A stretch of 64,000 bases of DNA, from assembly GCF_010211755.1 (NCBI RefSeq), contig NZ_PDWR01000008.1, positions 62,001 to 126,000 on the forward strand. The letters are read 5' to 3'. The notes beneath the pieces were generated by a model. The model had not been told where the DNA came from. It searched no databases and saw nothing but the letters and a program-made list of their open reading frames with translations. The position numbers and the translations under genes were made by a program. Shown one piece after another: positions 1 to 7,310 of the stretch (the stretch's first letter is position 1; each line of letters starts with the position of its first letter). The stretch is from Pseudoxanthomonas sangjuensis. Its GTDB lineage: Bacteria > Pseudomonadota > Gammaproteobacteria > Xanthomonadales > Xanthomonadaceae.

Positions 1-35
1 TCGAAGGCTATCTGCTCCATCCCTTTTCCTCGCGA

Positions 36-383
36 TCACAACTCAGGCGTGTCCCGGCCGCAGTTATAGCAGCGCCGGAAATCGGGCAGTTGCTTGCCGT
101 AGTAGACCTTGCCGGGTCGAACGCCACCCAACGGGCCGCCACAGTACCGGCAGTCCGGCCCATGCCCGCCTTCCCACCGATACAGCCGCCAGCCGAACAC
201 GGCCAAGAACCCAGCCGAGGCGACTGCTCCCGCAAGCGCAATCCCCCGTGCCGGCGTGCCTAGTTGCCCGAAGTACGGCGAGGAATTCGCCAGGTGCGAC
301 ACCGCCGACGACAGCAGGACGCCGCCCATGAGGGCCAGCAGCGGCCATGCTAGGCCGCGCGCGAAGATCGACCACCACCGCAT
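36..383 (-). CDS. Small membrane protein with zinc-ribbon-like C terminus
   Basis: A 115-residue protein of unknown function. Two hydrophobic stretches (about residues 8-30 and 48-68) look like membrane helices. The C-terminal 40 residues carry two CxxC pairs (CRYC near 79 and CYNC near 105), the spacing of a small zinc ribbon. I start it at the ATG at 383 because GGAGA lies seven bases upstream; the reading frame stays open further 5' but has no comparable site. It lies at the window edge in a lower-GC accessory patch, next to a phage-like gene. No family is recognised; metal binding is inferred from the cysteines only. Confidence 0.5.
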   Translation of the reverse strand: MRWWSIFARGLAWPLLALMGGVLLSSAVSHLANSSPYFGQLGTPARGIALAGAVASAGFLAVFGWRLYRWEGGHGPDCRYCGGPLGGVRPGKVYYGKQLPDFRRCYNCGRDTPEL

Positions 384-563
384 ATCCGTTCTCCATGAAG
401 GTGACGCACGAAGGCTGGCAGCCGTCTGTCGCATGTGTTGAGACTGCACATGGCGATGGTATCGGTGCCGAGAGAGCCAATGGCTCGGAGATTTTCTCGA
501 CGCCGTGTAGGGAAAATCCTACGGAAGAAACTGGCACGCTATCCTGTTCCGACAGGGGGAGCT

Positions 564-1103
564 ATGGACTGGAAAGAAGGCATGACGTTTGGAGTGGCGC
601 TTCTAGGCGCAGTGCTCGGCGTGATCAATACTGTTTGGGCGCTTTATCGTGATCGCGTCCGTTTGCGCGTCCGTGCAGTATGGCTGAGCAGGGTATTTCA
701 GATCAGTGGAACCACGCAGCTCGCGGGGCAGACTTCTGAATTCGCTGGCGTTTTAGAACGAAGCCCTGATGGTCATTTTGGTGTTCGCGTTACCAATTTA
801 GGTTTTGTCGAGGTGACTATCGACAGCATGGGACTCACCTCCACCGGATTTTTCAAGAGACGGTTTGGGCGCCGTCTACAGCGCAGCCCAATTATTTCTG
901 ATGCGATGAATGCGGTCTCGCTGCCGTACAGACTAAAGCCGCGCGAAACAATTACTGTTTGGACGGCGCGAGATGAAGCAACGGTTGGTAAGGCGCTCGC
1001 CAAAGCAAAGCGTGTGTATGCATCCACATCCTGTGGTGTGGATGTGTTTGGTGCGAGTGGGCTTCTTCGAGCACTAGTTCTTCGGGAAAGGCAACGTGGG
1101 TAG
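564..1103 (+). CDS. Membrane-anchored hypothetical protein
   Basis: A 179-residue protein. Residues 8-27 form one strong hydrophobic helix followed by basic residues, so the rest probably faces the cytoplasm. The remainder has a beta-rich look, with a stretch resembling NLGFVEVTIDSMGL that suggests an Ig-like fold, but no named family is recognised. Start chosen at ATG 564 because GGGGGAGCT sits just upstream; an in-frame upstream extension is arginine-rich and unconvincing. Its base composition is visibly lower in GC than the core genes to the right. Its last 8 bases overlap the next gene, so the two are probably cotranscribed. Confidence 0.55.
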   Translation: MDWKEGMTFGVALLGAVLGVINTVWALYRDRVRLRVRAVWLSRVFQISGTTQLAGQTSEFAGVLERSPDGHFGVRVTNLGFVEVTIDSMGLTSTGFFKRRFGRRLQRSPIISDAMNAVSLPYRLKPRETITVWTARDEATVGKALAKAKRVYASTSCGVDVFGASGLLRALVLRERQRG

Positions 1104-1446
1104 TCCGCCAGAGAACTCCGGCAAGACGGCTTTGAAAGCAGCGCTTATCGCTGCTGAGGCTATATCCGGATGCACACGCCTTTGGATACTTCGCATCCTT
1201 GAGGCTAGTCCAGGTCGTTGCGGCAACGACGACTTAATGCACGTTGGACTGGCCTACGTTGGGTTGCCGCTTGCACAAGCTGATTTGCTTGGGCATCTAA
1301 ACTTCCTTGCTGACAAGGGATTGATTCGCCTGGACTACCGAGATGAGTTCAAAGTCTGGGTCATCGATCTGACGCGCACTGGGCGAGAAGTTGTTAGAGG
1401 CTTGGTGGAAGTGGAGGGGATCGAGCGGCCTCAAGGTGAGGATTAG
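1096..1446 (+). CDS. Winged-helix-like protein of the Mu-type phage family
   Basis: A 116-residue protein starting at GTG 1096, with a GGGAAAGG ribosome site just upstream, inside the end of the preceding gene. The pattern ILRILEA..., then LLGHLNFLADKGLIRL, then VWVIDLTRTGREVVRG, ending VEGIERP, matches my memory of small winged-helix proteins that sit beside the DUF3486 and terminase genes of Mu-like transposable phages. It would be a DNA-binding or structural accessory protein there. No other Mu genes are next to it, so this looks like an isolated remnant or a recruited gene. The assignment is by pattern recognition and is moderately sure. Confidence 0.5.
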   Translation: MGSPPENSGKTALKAALIAAEAISGCTRLWILRILEASPGRCGNDDLMHVGLAYVGLPLAQADLLGHLNFLADKGLIRLDYRDEFKVWVIDLTRTGREVVRGLVEVEGIERPQGED

Positions 1447-1469
1447 CGCGACCTACCATTCAAAAAGCG

Positions 1470-1493
1470 AAAACCCCGGCATGCCGGGGTTTT
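1470..1493. terminator. Perfect palindromic terminator
   Basis: A 24-base perfect palindrome (AAAACCCCGGCA and its complement) lies between two convergent genes. With A and T runs on its outer sides it can end transcription in both directions: from the small winged-helix gene on the plus strand and from the SDH protease gene on the minus strand. Confidence 0.85.
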
Positions 1494-1525
1494 GTTGTTA
1501 CTTCGCGTTAGCGGAAGTCGGAAAG

Positions 1526-2524
1526 CTAGTTCGGGAGGTGGGTTCGCGTGTTGGAGCCTTGCGTCCTTCTCTTGCGGCTTGAGCGTGCTCGTAAGCCGTT
1601 CTCACCTGCGTCTGAATCCCCTTGCTTTGGCTGCTGGGAGCCATTTGCCGATTCATTGCTTGGTTGAGAAGAGTTGTCATCTTGGGCTCCTGCTTGAGAT
1701 GGGGCGGGCGGTGGTATTACGGCACAAGCGATGTTCGATTGAGATGAAATGAGATGCCAGATCGAATCGCAGAAATGTTGTTCGGCTTCGGTTAGTGGGC
1801 CTACGCGCTCGAAAAGTTCCTTTGCTTCCTTTCTGTCAATGACAAAGTTGTGCGACGGATATTTGTGTATCAAGCGGTCAAGGGCGTTTTGTTTCAGGTT
1901 GCTGCCGTATTGATTAAGGCGGTTGCCGTACTCCTCGGCGATGCGTGTCAGCCTTTGCAATTCCCCGAAGCGGAGCGGGTCTAGCTGGCTAAACAAGGGC
2001 GACGCAATTGCGGCGCTGACTTGTGCGGCAAATTCCGCCGAGAGCTTCGTTGATAACCCGAGGTTGCGTGTTTCTTTCAGTACGAGGTGGAAGCTTTCTT
2101 TGATGTGTTCGGTCACGGCACCCATGGCTTCGGTAATGTCCAAGCCCGAGCTCCGCTCTTGCAGTTCCGACCCCTTGTAGACCTGAATGTCCAACGGACC
2201 AAGTTCACCGAAATCACCGATGCCGAGATCGTCTGCAACCATGGCGATCAGGGTTCCCGCACTTTTGCACCAATGCGGAATGGCAATCCGGAGGCTGCCT
2301 TTGCCCTTGTAATGGTGGCGCAGGCATCTACCGATCCTGAATGCGCCATCCGGGTCTCCTCCATACGTATTCAGGAAGATGGTGGCCTTGTCCTTCTTCT
2401 TGTTCCGCTCAATTTCAAGGCTGAGCGTACGGTGCAGGTCGCGGCTGATGGCGTGGCTGATGAAGAAATAGTCGCGTTCTCCATCCTCCTTGTACAGCTC
2501 GGCAACTGCGTCTTCGAAATTCAT
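1526..2524 (-). CDS. Clp-fold serine protease of the SDH (SppA-like) family
   Basis: A 332-residue protein resembling the serine dehydrogenase proteinase family (PF01972), relatives of ClpP and SppA. Seen in sequence: FLNTYGGDPDGAFRIG near residue 55, typical of the oxyanion strand and turn of this fold, then IPHWCKSAGTLIAMVADD near 85-100 holding the likely nucleophilic serine, then GELGPLDIQV. There is no signal peptide or membrane helix, so it is probably cytoplasmic. The last 70 residues are low-complexity (Gln, Ser, Asn) with a basic end. Start ATG 2524 has GGGGGAAG just upstream; an upstream in-frame ATG lacks a site. Substrate unknown. It stands alone in the accessory patch. Confidence 0.75.
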   Translation of the reverse strand: MNFEDAVAELYKEDGERDYFFISHAISRDLHRTLSLEIERNKKKDKATIFLNTYGGDPDGAFRIGRCLRHHYKGKGSLRIAIPHWCKSAGTLIAMVADDLGIGDFGELGPLDIQVYKGSELQERSSGLDITEAMGAVTEHIKESFHLVLKETRNLGLSTKLSAEFAAQVSAAIASPLFSQLDPLRFGELQRLTRIAEEYGNRLNQYGSNLKQNALDRLIHKYPSHNFVIDRKEAKELFERVGPLTEAEQHFCDSIWHLISSQSNIACAVIPPPAPSQAGAQDDNSSQPSNESANGSQQPKQGDSDAGENGLRARSSRKRRTQGSNTRTHLPN

Positions 2525-2548
2525 TGGCTTCCCCCAGTTAAGGAATCC

Positions 2549-2575
2549 TAACACCCAGCTTTTGCCGGGGTGTTA
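2549..2575. repeat. Hairpin upstream of the protease gene
   Basis: TAACACCC and GGGTGTTA form an 8-bp stem around an 11-base loop, in the upstream region of the SDH protease gene. There is no T run on either side, so a terminator is unlikely. An AT-rich stretch at about 2667-2706 follows, where composition shifts to the high GC of the core genes; it may hold the protease promoter or mark the edge of the accessory patch. Confidence 0.35.
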
Positions 2576-2747
2576 GCCCCCTTGGGCATGTAGGCCGGCA
2601 CGGCCCGGCATCGCAGGCGGCCTTGAGTGGGGGCATATTGGGGGGCAGAATCTCCGAGCGGTTAGCCAATAATCCATATAAATCAAACAGATATATTGAC
2701 TATTCGACGCCGACAAGCGCACCAGGCCCGCCGTGGGTCGTGCGCGT

Positions 2748-3179
2748 TCAGCGCGGATCGTTCGGCGCGCAAGTACCGACGCGATGCCGGTACACCAGGG
2801 TTCCGCCGAGCCAGCCGGCCGCGCACAACGCAGCGAAGCCGGCTGCACTCAGCCCCAGCGCCACGGCATCGGGCTCATGCCAGGCCATTCCCTGCATGCG
2901 CAGCAACAGGCTGGCGGCATAGCAACTCCACGCGGCCATCGCCGACAGCATGTGGCGGTTGGCTACCCGCTGCGCGGGGCTGTCCGCATCCAGTCTCGAC
3001 AATTCGAAGAAGCCGGCCAGCATCGCGGCCAGGGCGGCGACCGTGCCGATCGCCAGCACGGCGCCGGAGAAGCGCCATGCCGGCTCGCCCCACCACAGGC
3101 TGCCGAAGTCGGCGGCCGTCGCCAGCGACCAGCAGGCGACGGGGAAATGCACCAGCGCGGGATGCAGCGGATGCTTCAC
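2748..3179 (-). CDS. DUF2231 membrane protein
   Basis: A 143-residue protein with four hydrophobic segments. It opens with VKHPLHPALVHFPVA, the hallmark N terminus of the DUF2231 family (PF09990), whose members are predicted membrane, possibly redox or heme-related, proteins. Start is GTG 3179, whose bases overlap the stop codon of the upstream gene in a GTGA junction, so translation is probably coupled. It is the last gene of a three-gene unit after an ECF sigma factor and another small membrane protein. A role in the sigma factor's signalling is possible but not shown. Confidence 0.75.
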   Translation of the reverse strand: MKHPLHPALVHFPVACWSLATAADFGSLWWGEPAWRFSGAVLAIGTVAALAAMLAGFFELSRLDADSPAQRVANRHMLSAMAAWSCYAASLLLRMQGMAWHEPDAVALGLSAAGFAALCAAGWLGGTLVYRHRVGTCAPNDPR

Positions 3180-3520
3180 GACGCCAGCACGGCGCTCAAC
3201 AGGGTCAGGAAGCCGACCACCGCCACGCCGGCGTGGACGAACACCACCGCCTTCGGCGCGATGCTGCCGCGCAGGTGGACCGAGGCCAGGTAGAAGCCGC
3301 CCAGCGCGGCGATCGCTAGGATGGCCAGGGCCGCAACGGCGCGTGCGGGCGCCGCGCCCTGCAGCATGGCGACGACCAGCAGGCCCAGTCCGCTGGCGCC
3401 GAGCAGCGCGTGCAGCACCGACAGCGCCCACGGCGCAAGGCGCCCGCGAAGGACGCTCGAGGCCAGGACCAGCCCGCCCAGTGCGGCGATGGCGAAGACC
3501 AGCAATGCGATTTTCAACAT
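3176..3520 (-). CDS. Four-helix hypothetical membrane protein
   Basis: A 114-residue protein made almost entirely of hydrophobic helices arranged as two similar halves: IAALGGLVLASSVLRG... and IAALGGFYLASVHLRG... recur about 67 residues apart, so it looks like an internal duplication of a two-helix unit. No family name is recognised. Start ATG 3520 has GGGAG upstream and overlaps the end of the sigma factor gene by 7 bases. It overlaps the following DUF2231 gene by 4 bases. A membrane partner of the ECF sigma factor is a reasonable guess, because no classical anti-sigma factor is nearby. Confidence 0.65.
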   Translation of the reverse strand: MLKIALLVFAIAALGGLVLASSVLRGRLAPWALSVLHALLGASGLGLLVVAMLQGAAPARAVAALAILAIAALGGFYLASVHLRGSIAPKAVVFVHAGVAVVGFLTLLSAVLAS

Positions 3521-4248
3521 GGCGAACTCCCGTTGGGTGTGGATGTCTGGGGTCCCGGCGGCGGTGCGTCGAGTCGTTTCAGCACCTGCTCGGTCATGCG
3601 GTCGCAGCGGGTGCCGAGGAAGGGGAATGCCTCGGTGAGCGCCGACGCCAGGGTGTCGTGCAGCGCCGCGCGCAACAGGCGGCGCGCGCGGTGCAGGCGG
3701 GTCTTTACCGTTTCGGCGCGCAGGCCGAGGGTGGCAGCGGGCTCCTCGACCGTGCATTCCTCGATCTCGCGCAGCACGAACACGATGCGGAACGGTTCGG
3801 GCAGTTCGCCGATGGCGCGTTCGACCGCATGGCGCATCTGCTCGCGCGCGGCGGCGGCGGCCGGATCCTCGCTGCCGTAACGGGAGGGGAATGCGACGAC
3901 GCGGCCGTCGTCCTGCGCGGTGTCGATGCGGTCGACGTCCGTCGTGGGGCGGCGCCGGCGCAGGCGGCCGTGGGCTTCGTTGAGCACGATGCGGATCAGC
4001 CAGGTCGACAGCGAGGCGTCGCCGCGGAACGTGGCCAGTTTTTCGTAGGCGTGCACGTAGGCCTCCTGGACCACGTCCTCGGCTTCGGCATCGTCGCCGA
4101 CCACGCCGCGCGCGACCCGGAACAGGCGCTGGTTGCAGCGCCGCATGATGTGGCGGAAGGCCTGGCGGTCGCCGCGCAGCACCGCGGCCGCCAGGGCGTT
4201 GTCGTCCAGCGCGGCATAGTCGAGGGCCAGGGTGTCCTGCTGCGGCAT
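3514..4248 (-). CDS. ECF-type RNA polymerase sigma factor
   Basis: A 244-residue sigma-70 family factor of the extracytoplasmic function group. Region 2 is visible as AEDVVQEAYVHAYEKLATFRGDASLSTWLIRI (about 55-86) and region 4 as LPEPFRIVFVLREIEECTVEEPAATLGL... followed by VKTRLHRARRLLR. It is longer than the usual 170-200 residues because of an acidic linker and a C-terminal tail. Start ATG 4248 is set by AGGAGGAAACC directly upstream; the in-frame ATG 21 bases earlier is less likely. It heads an operon with two membrane proteins whose genes overlap its end. No anti-sigma factor with a recognisable zinc or ZAS domain is adjacent. Confidence 0.88.
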   Translation of the reverse strand: MPQQDTLALDYAALDDNALAAAVLRGDRQAFRHIMRRCNQRLFRVARGVVGDDAEAEDVVQEAYVHAYEKLATFRGDASLSTWLIRIVLNEAHGRLRRRRPTTDVDRIDTAQDDGRVVAFPSRYGSEDPAAAAAREQMRHAVERAIGELPEPFRIVFVLREIEECTVEEPAATLGLRAETVKTRLHRARRLLRAALHDTLASALTEAFPFLGTRCDRMTEQVLKRLDAPPPGPQTSTPNGSSPC

Positions 4249-4384
4249 GGTTTCCTCCTTCCTGCCCATGGGATGCGCGAGCGGGCGCCAGGTTCCCGGG
4301 TCGTGCGGGGCCGATCCGCGGGCCGTCGCCGTGCGACGTCCGCTCCGGCTAAACTGCCGGAATGTTTCCCTTGATACGAATGCG

Positions 4385-5308
4385 ATGAGCCGAAACTATC
4401 CTCCGGTTTCACTGATCGGTGTACCCACCGACATCGGCGCGGGCCACCGCGGCGCGCGGATGGGGCCGGACGCGCTGCGCATCGCCGGGCTCGGCGAGGC
4501 GCTGGCCGCGCGCGGCGTGCAGGTGCGCGACGCCGGCAACGTCGATGGCCCGGCGAATCCATGGCTGCCGCCCGACCACGGCTATCGCCACCTCGACGAG
4601 GTCGTCGCCTGGAACCGCGGCGTGCTGCAGGCGGTGGCGGCCGAGCTGCGCGCGGGCCGCCTGCCGATCATGATGGGCGGCGACCACTGCCTGGCGATGG
4701 GCTCGATCGGCGCGGTCGCGCGGCACTGCCGCGAACAGGGCAGGAAGCTGCGCGTGCTGTGGCTGGACGCGCATTCGGACTTCAACACCAGCGAAGTCAC
4801 GCCGTCGGGCAACATCCACGGCATGCCGGTGGCGTGCCTGTGCGGGCTCGGCCCGGACGCGCTGGTGAAGCTCGGCGGCGACGCGCCGGCGATGTCGCCG
4901 GCGGAAATCCGCCAGATCGGCATCCGTTCGGTCGACCCGGACGAGAAGCGCCTGATCAAGCAGTACGGCATCGACGTCTACGACATGCGCTACATCGACG
5001 AGAACGGCATGAAGCAGACCATGCTGGCCGCGCTCGACGGCGTCGACGCGGACACCCACCTGCACGTCAGCTTCGACGTCGACTTCCTCGATCCCGGCAT
5101 CGCGCCGGGCGTCGGCACCACGGTGCCGGGCGGGCCGAACTACCGCGAGGCGCAGCTGGTGATGGAGATGATCGCCGACAGCGGGCGCATGGGCTCGCTC
5201 GACATCGTCGAACTGAACCCGGTGCTGGACAACCACAACCAGACCGCGGAACTGGTGGTCGACCTGGTCGAAAGCCTGTTCGGCAAGTCGACCCTGATGC
5301 GCGACTAG
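4385..5308 (+). CDS. rocF: Arginase
   Basis: A 307-residue arginase/agmatinase family enzyme that hydrolyses L-arginine to ornithine and urea in the cytoplasm. All manganese ligand motifs are present: GGDHCLAMG (near residue 98), WLDAHSDFN (near 127) and SFDVDFLDP (near 229), and the NIHGMP substrate loop. Length and the NPVLD ending region fit arginase rather than agmatinase. A -10-like TAAACT lies about 30 bases upstream of ATG 4385. It is divergent from the sigma operon. It would feed ornithine to polyamine synthesis or arginine catabolism; speD is elsewhere in the window. Confidence 0.9.
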   Translation: MSRNYPPVSLIGVPTDIGAGHRGARMGPDALRIAGLGEALAARGVQVRDAGNVDGPANPWLPPDHGYRHLDEVVAWNRGVLQAVAAELRAGRLPIMMGGDHCLAMGSIGAVARHCREQGRKLRVLWLDAHSDFNTSEVTPSGNIHGMPVACLCGLGPDALVKLGGDAPAMSPAEIRQIGIRSVDPDEKRLIKQYGIDVYDMRYIDENGMKQTMLAALDGVDADTHLHVSFDVDFLDPGIAPGVGTTVPGGPNYREAQLVMEMIADSGRMGSLDIVELNPVLDNHNQTAELVVDLVESLFGKSTLMRD

Positions 5309-5466
5309 CGTACCGGGGCGTCCCCTGCGAAGGCGGGATCGGGAACGACGAATCGCGCGACATGCGCGCCTAAGCTGCGGCTGAATGCGGGGCCCCGCGT
5401 TCATTCGGGATAAACGCGACCCGGGACAGGGTGGCTGCGTGATCCACGCAACCGAGGAGGCATCCG

Positions 5467-5619
5467 ATGAAGCGTACGATCCTGTCCCTGCTGCTGGCGA
5501 TGTTCGCGACGGCGACGCTGGCGGGCTGCAATACCGTCGCCGGCGCCGGCAAGGACATGCAGAAGGCCGGCGAGAAGGTCCAGGACAAGGCCGAGGACTG
5601 CAAGGACCCGCCCTGCTGA
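5467..5619 (+). CDS. Entericidin-like lipoprotein (copy 1)
   Basis: A 50-residue lipoprotein of the entericidin A/B type. It has a short signal peptide and a lipobox ending in LAGC, then NTVAGAGKDMQKAGEKVQD, the amphipathic helix typical of the family. Entericidins are small envelope lipoproteins, in E. coli a bacteriolytic toxin/antidote pair induced in stationary phase. Unusually the mature protein ends with two more cysteines (DCKDPPC). GAGG precedes the ATG. A second copy follows 124 bases downstream, so the pair could act together, but which is toxin or antidote cannot be told. Confidence 0.85.
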   Translation: MKRTILSLLLAMFATATLAGCNTVAGAGKDMQKAGEKVQDKAEDCKDPPC

Positions 5620-5743
5620 GCCTGTCGCGCGGATGAATCCTGCGCGGAAGCGGACCGCCGCCACTTCATTTTCGCGCCGATCCGATGCAGGATTGCCGGC
5701 GAGGCGGACCCCCGGCCGCCACCCCATTACCGAGGAGAACGAG

Positions 5744-5878
5744 ATGAAACGCACCATCGCCCTGCTGTTGCTCGCCGCGCTGGCCATGGCCGGCCTGTCC
5801 GCCTGCAACACCGTCGAAGGATTCGGCAAGGACGTGCAGAAGGTCGGCGAAAAGATGGAAGGCGCCGCGAAGAAGTAA
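5744..5878 (+). CDS. Entericidin-like lipoprotein (copy 2)
   Basis: A 44-residue entericidin-like lipoprotein: MKRTIALLLLAALAMAG signal, lipobox LSAC, then NTVEGFGKDVQKVGEKMEG. It parallels copy 1 closely in the N-terminal 40 residues but lacks the cysteine-containing tail. GAGGAGAACGAG lies before the ATG, like that of copy 1, suggesting tandem duplication including the leader. A strong terminator follows within 30 bases, so the two genes probably form a transcription unit ending here. Confidence 0.85.
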   Translation: MKRTIALLLLAALAMAGLSACNTVEGFGKDVQKVGEKMEGAAKK

Positions 5879-5905
5879 GCGAAGTCCACGATCCTGGTTT
5901 CGCGG

Positions 5906-5933
5906 AAAAGGCCGGCCTGTCCGGCCTTTTCCT
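5906..5933 (+). terminator. Rho-independent terminator after entericidin pair
   Basis: AAAAGGCCGG and CCGGCCTTTT form a perfect 10-bp stem around CCTGT, followed by a short T run. It closes the entericidin-like transcription unit. Confidence 0.85.
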
Positions 5934-6078
5934 TGCATGGCGCATTCGTCCGTGGCGGCGCGCGCGGTCCGTCGCACGCGGTAATGCGATCCGCACATCC
6001 GGTTGATCGGATCGCAACGCCGCGCCTGCGATGCTGCGCGTGCGGCATCCACCGCCGCGCAGCAGAAAGAGGCAAGCC

Positions 6079-6288
6079 ATGCAGCAAGACATCATCGCCG
6101 GCAACTGGAAGCAGCTCGAAGGCAGGATCCGCGCGCAATGGAGCAACCTGACCGACGAGGACTGCAAGGTTGCGAAGGGCAGCGAGGAATACCTGACCCA
6201 CAAGCTGCAGGAGCGCTATGGTTGGGATCGCGACCGCGCGGAGAGCGAAGTGCGCCAGTTCGAGCGCATGCTCGACATGAAGCATTGA
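6079..6288 (+). CDS. CsbD family stress protein
   Basis: A 69-residue soluble protein of the CsbD/YjbJ family (PF05532). The characteristic opening is seen: [21 protein letters not shown], followed by the [14 protein letters not shown] segment. Family members are abundant general-stress proteins of unknown mechanism, in Bacillus under SigB. ATG 6079 follows GAAAGAGGCAAG. The gene is monocistronic between two terminator-like hairpins. In this window it sits beside entericidin-like genes, which are also stress-type envelope genes. Confidence 0.88.
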   Translation: MQQDIIAGNWKQLEGRIRAQWSNLTDEDCKVAKGSEEYLTHKLQERYGWDRDRAESEVRQFERMLDMKH

Positions 6289-6313
6289 TCCGCCGGCGCC
6301 ATTCCGCGAACGA

Positions 6314-6339
6314 CGCAACGGGCCGCCAGGCCCGTTGCG
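6314..6339 (+). terminator. Strong hairpin after CsbD gene
   Basis: CGCAACGGGCC and GGCCCGTTGCG make an 11-bp perfect stem with a four-base loop, 26 bases after the CsbD stop codon. The T run is poor (GCGTTT), so termination is likely but not certain. Confidence 0.6.
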
Positions 6340-6373
6340 CGTTTCCGGCTGCGCGCATCGGCCAGTGCCGCGT

Positions 6374-7180
6374 TCAGTACCGGCGGGGCGGGTCCGGGAC
6401 GAAGGCGTTCGGGAACGCGCGCGGCGCGTCGTCGCGGCGGTCGCGCCAGCGCGGATGCGGGCGCGGCAGGATGCCGAGCGCGACCAGGCGACGGGCTTCG
6501 TCGTAGCGCAATTCGCTGACCTGGACGGGGCCGCGGGTGGCGCGGACGAAGCGCGTCTGCCCGATCGGCGACCATTCGCGTTCGCCGTGGCCGGTGCCGA
6601 TGCGCTGGCGCGTGGCGCCGTCGGCGGTCGCGGCCTCGGCCTGCGCGGCAGGCGCGGCGGCCTTCGATTCGGCGCGGCCGGGGGTGCCTTCGCGCGCGAC
6701 CGGAGGTGCCGGCGCCGGCAGGGGACGGTAGCGCGGGCGCGCTTCCTCGAACACGGCGATGCCGATCACGCCGACGTCGCGCGGGCGGCCGGTACGCGCG
6801 GCATAGCTGTCGCCGAGGTCGGTGAAGTAGAACCGGGCGACTTCGTCCAGCGACTTGCGCCAGCCGGAAATCTCCGCGCTCTCGTACGGGCCGAGCACGT
6901 AGCCGGCCTGCGACGGGTCGGCGCTCTGGCCGCTGACCGCGTTGACGCCGTCGACCGACAGCACCACCAGCACGCGCTCGCCGGTGGTATTGGTCAGGCG
7001 CACGCCGTAGCGGTGGCCTGGCTCGCCGGCGATCCAGCGGTCGCCGCGGTGCGGGTACGGGTCCAGCATGTGGCCGCTGTCGTGGTCGACCACCGACAGT
7101 TCGACCAGTTCGCGCGCCGACGCGGGTGCGCAGGCGGCGGCGAGCAGGGCGGCAGCGCCGAGCAGCATCTTGCGGATCAT
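6374..7180 (-). CDS. Exported hypothetical protein
   Basis: A 268-residue protein with an N-terminal signal sequence (MIRKMLLGAAALLAAACAPASA); the AAAC could also serve as a lipobox. The body contains two parts: residues 25-145 with a fold reminiscent of bacterial Ig-like domains (HRYGVRLTNTTGERVLVVLSVDGVNAVSG), then a proline/alanine-rich linker around 150-190, then a tail with repeated arginines ending PDPPRRY. The VRLTN...VLVVLSVDG pattern is common in Xanthomonadaceae secreted proteins of unknown role. Start ATG 7180 has a GAACCTCG region upstream. It is divergent from trpS. Function not known. Confidence 0.7.
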   Translation of the reverse strand: MIRKMLLGAAALLAAACAPASARELVELSVVDHDSGHMLDPYPHRGDRWIAGEPGHRYGVRLTNTTGERVLVVLSVDGVNAVSGQSADPSQAGYVLGPYESAEISGWRKSLDEVARFYFTDLGDSYAARTGRPRDVGVIGIAVFEEARPRYRPLPAPAPPVAREGTPGRAESKAAAPAAQAEAATADGATRQRIGTGHGEREWSPIGQTRFVRATRGPVQVSELRYDEARRLVALGILPRPHPRWRDRRDDAPRAFPNAFVPDPPRRY

Positions 7181-7310
7181 CGAGGTTCTCCGGTTCGGCC
7201 GACGGCGGCATGCCGTCGGATGCGATAGCGGGAACGTCCGGGCGCGGGGAACGGGGCTGGCCGGCGCAGCGGTTAAACTGTGTCCGTTCAGCACAAGCTA
7301 ATCCCCGCGC

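Noticed and set aside
1096-1446. Intact Mu-like prophage
   Set aside because: Only one small Mu-type protein is recognised; no transposase, head or tail genes are seen nearby in the window.
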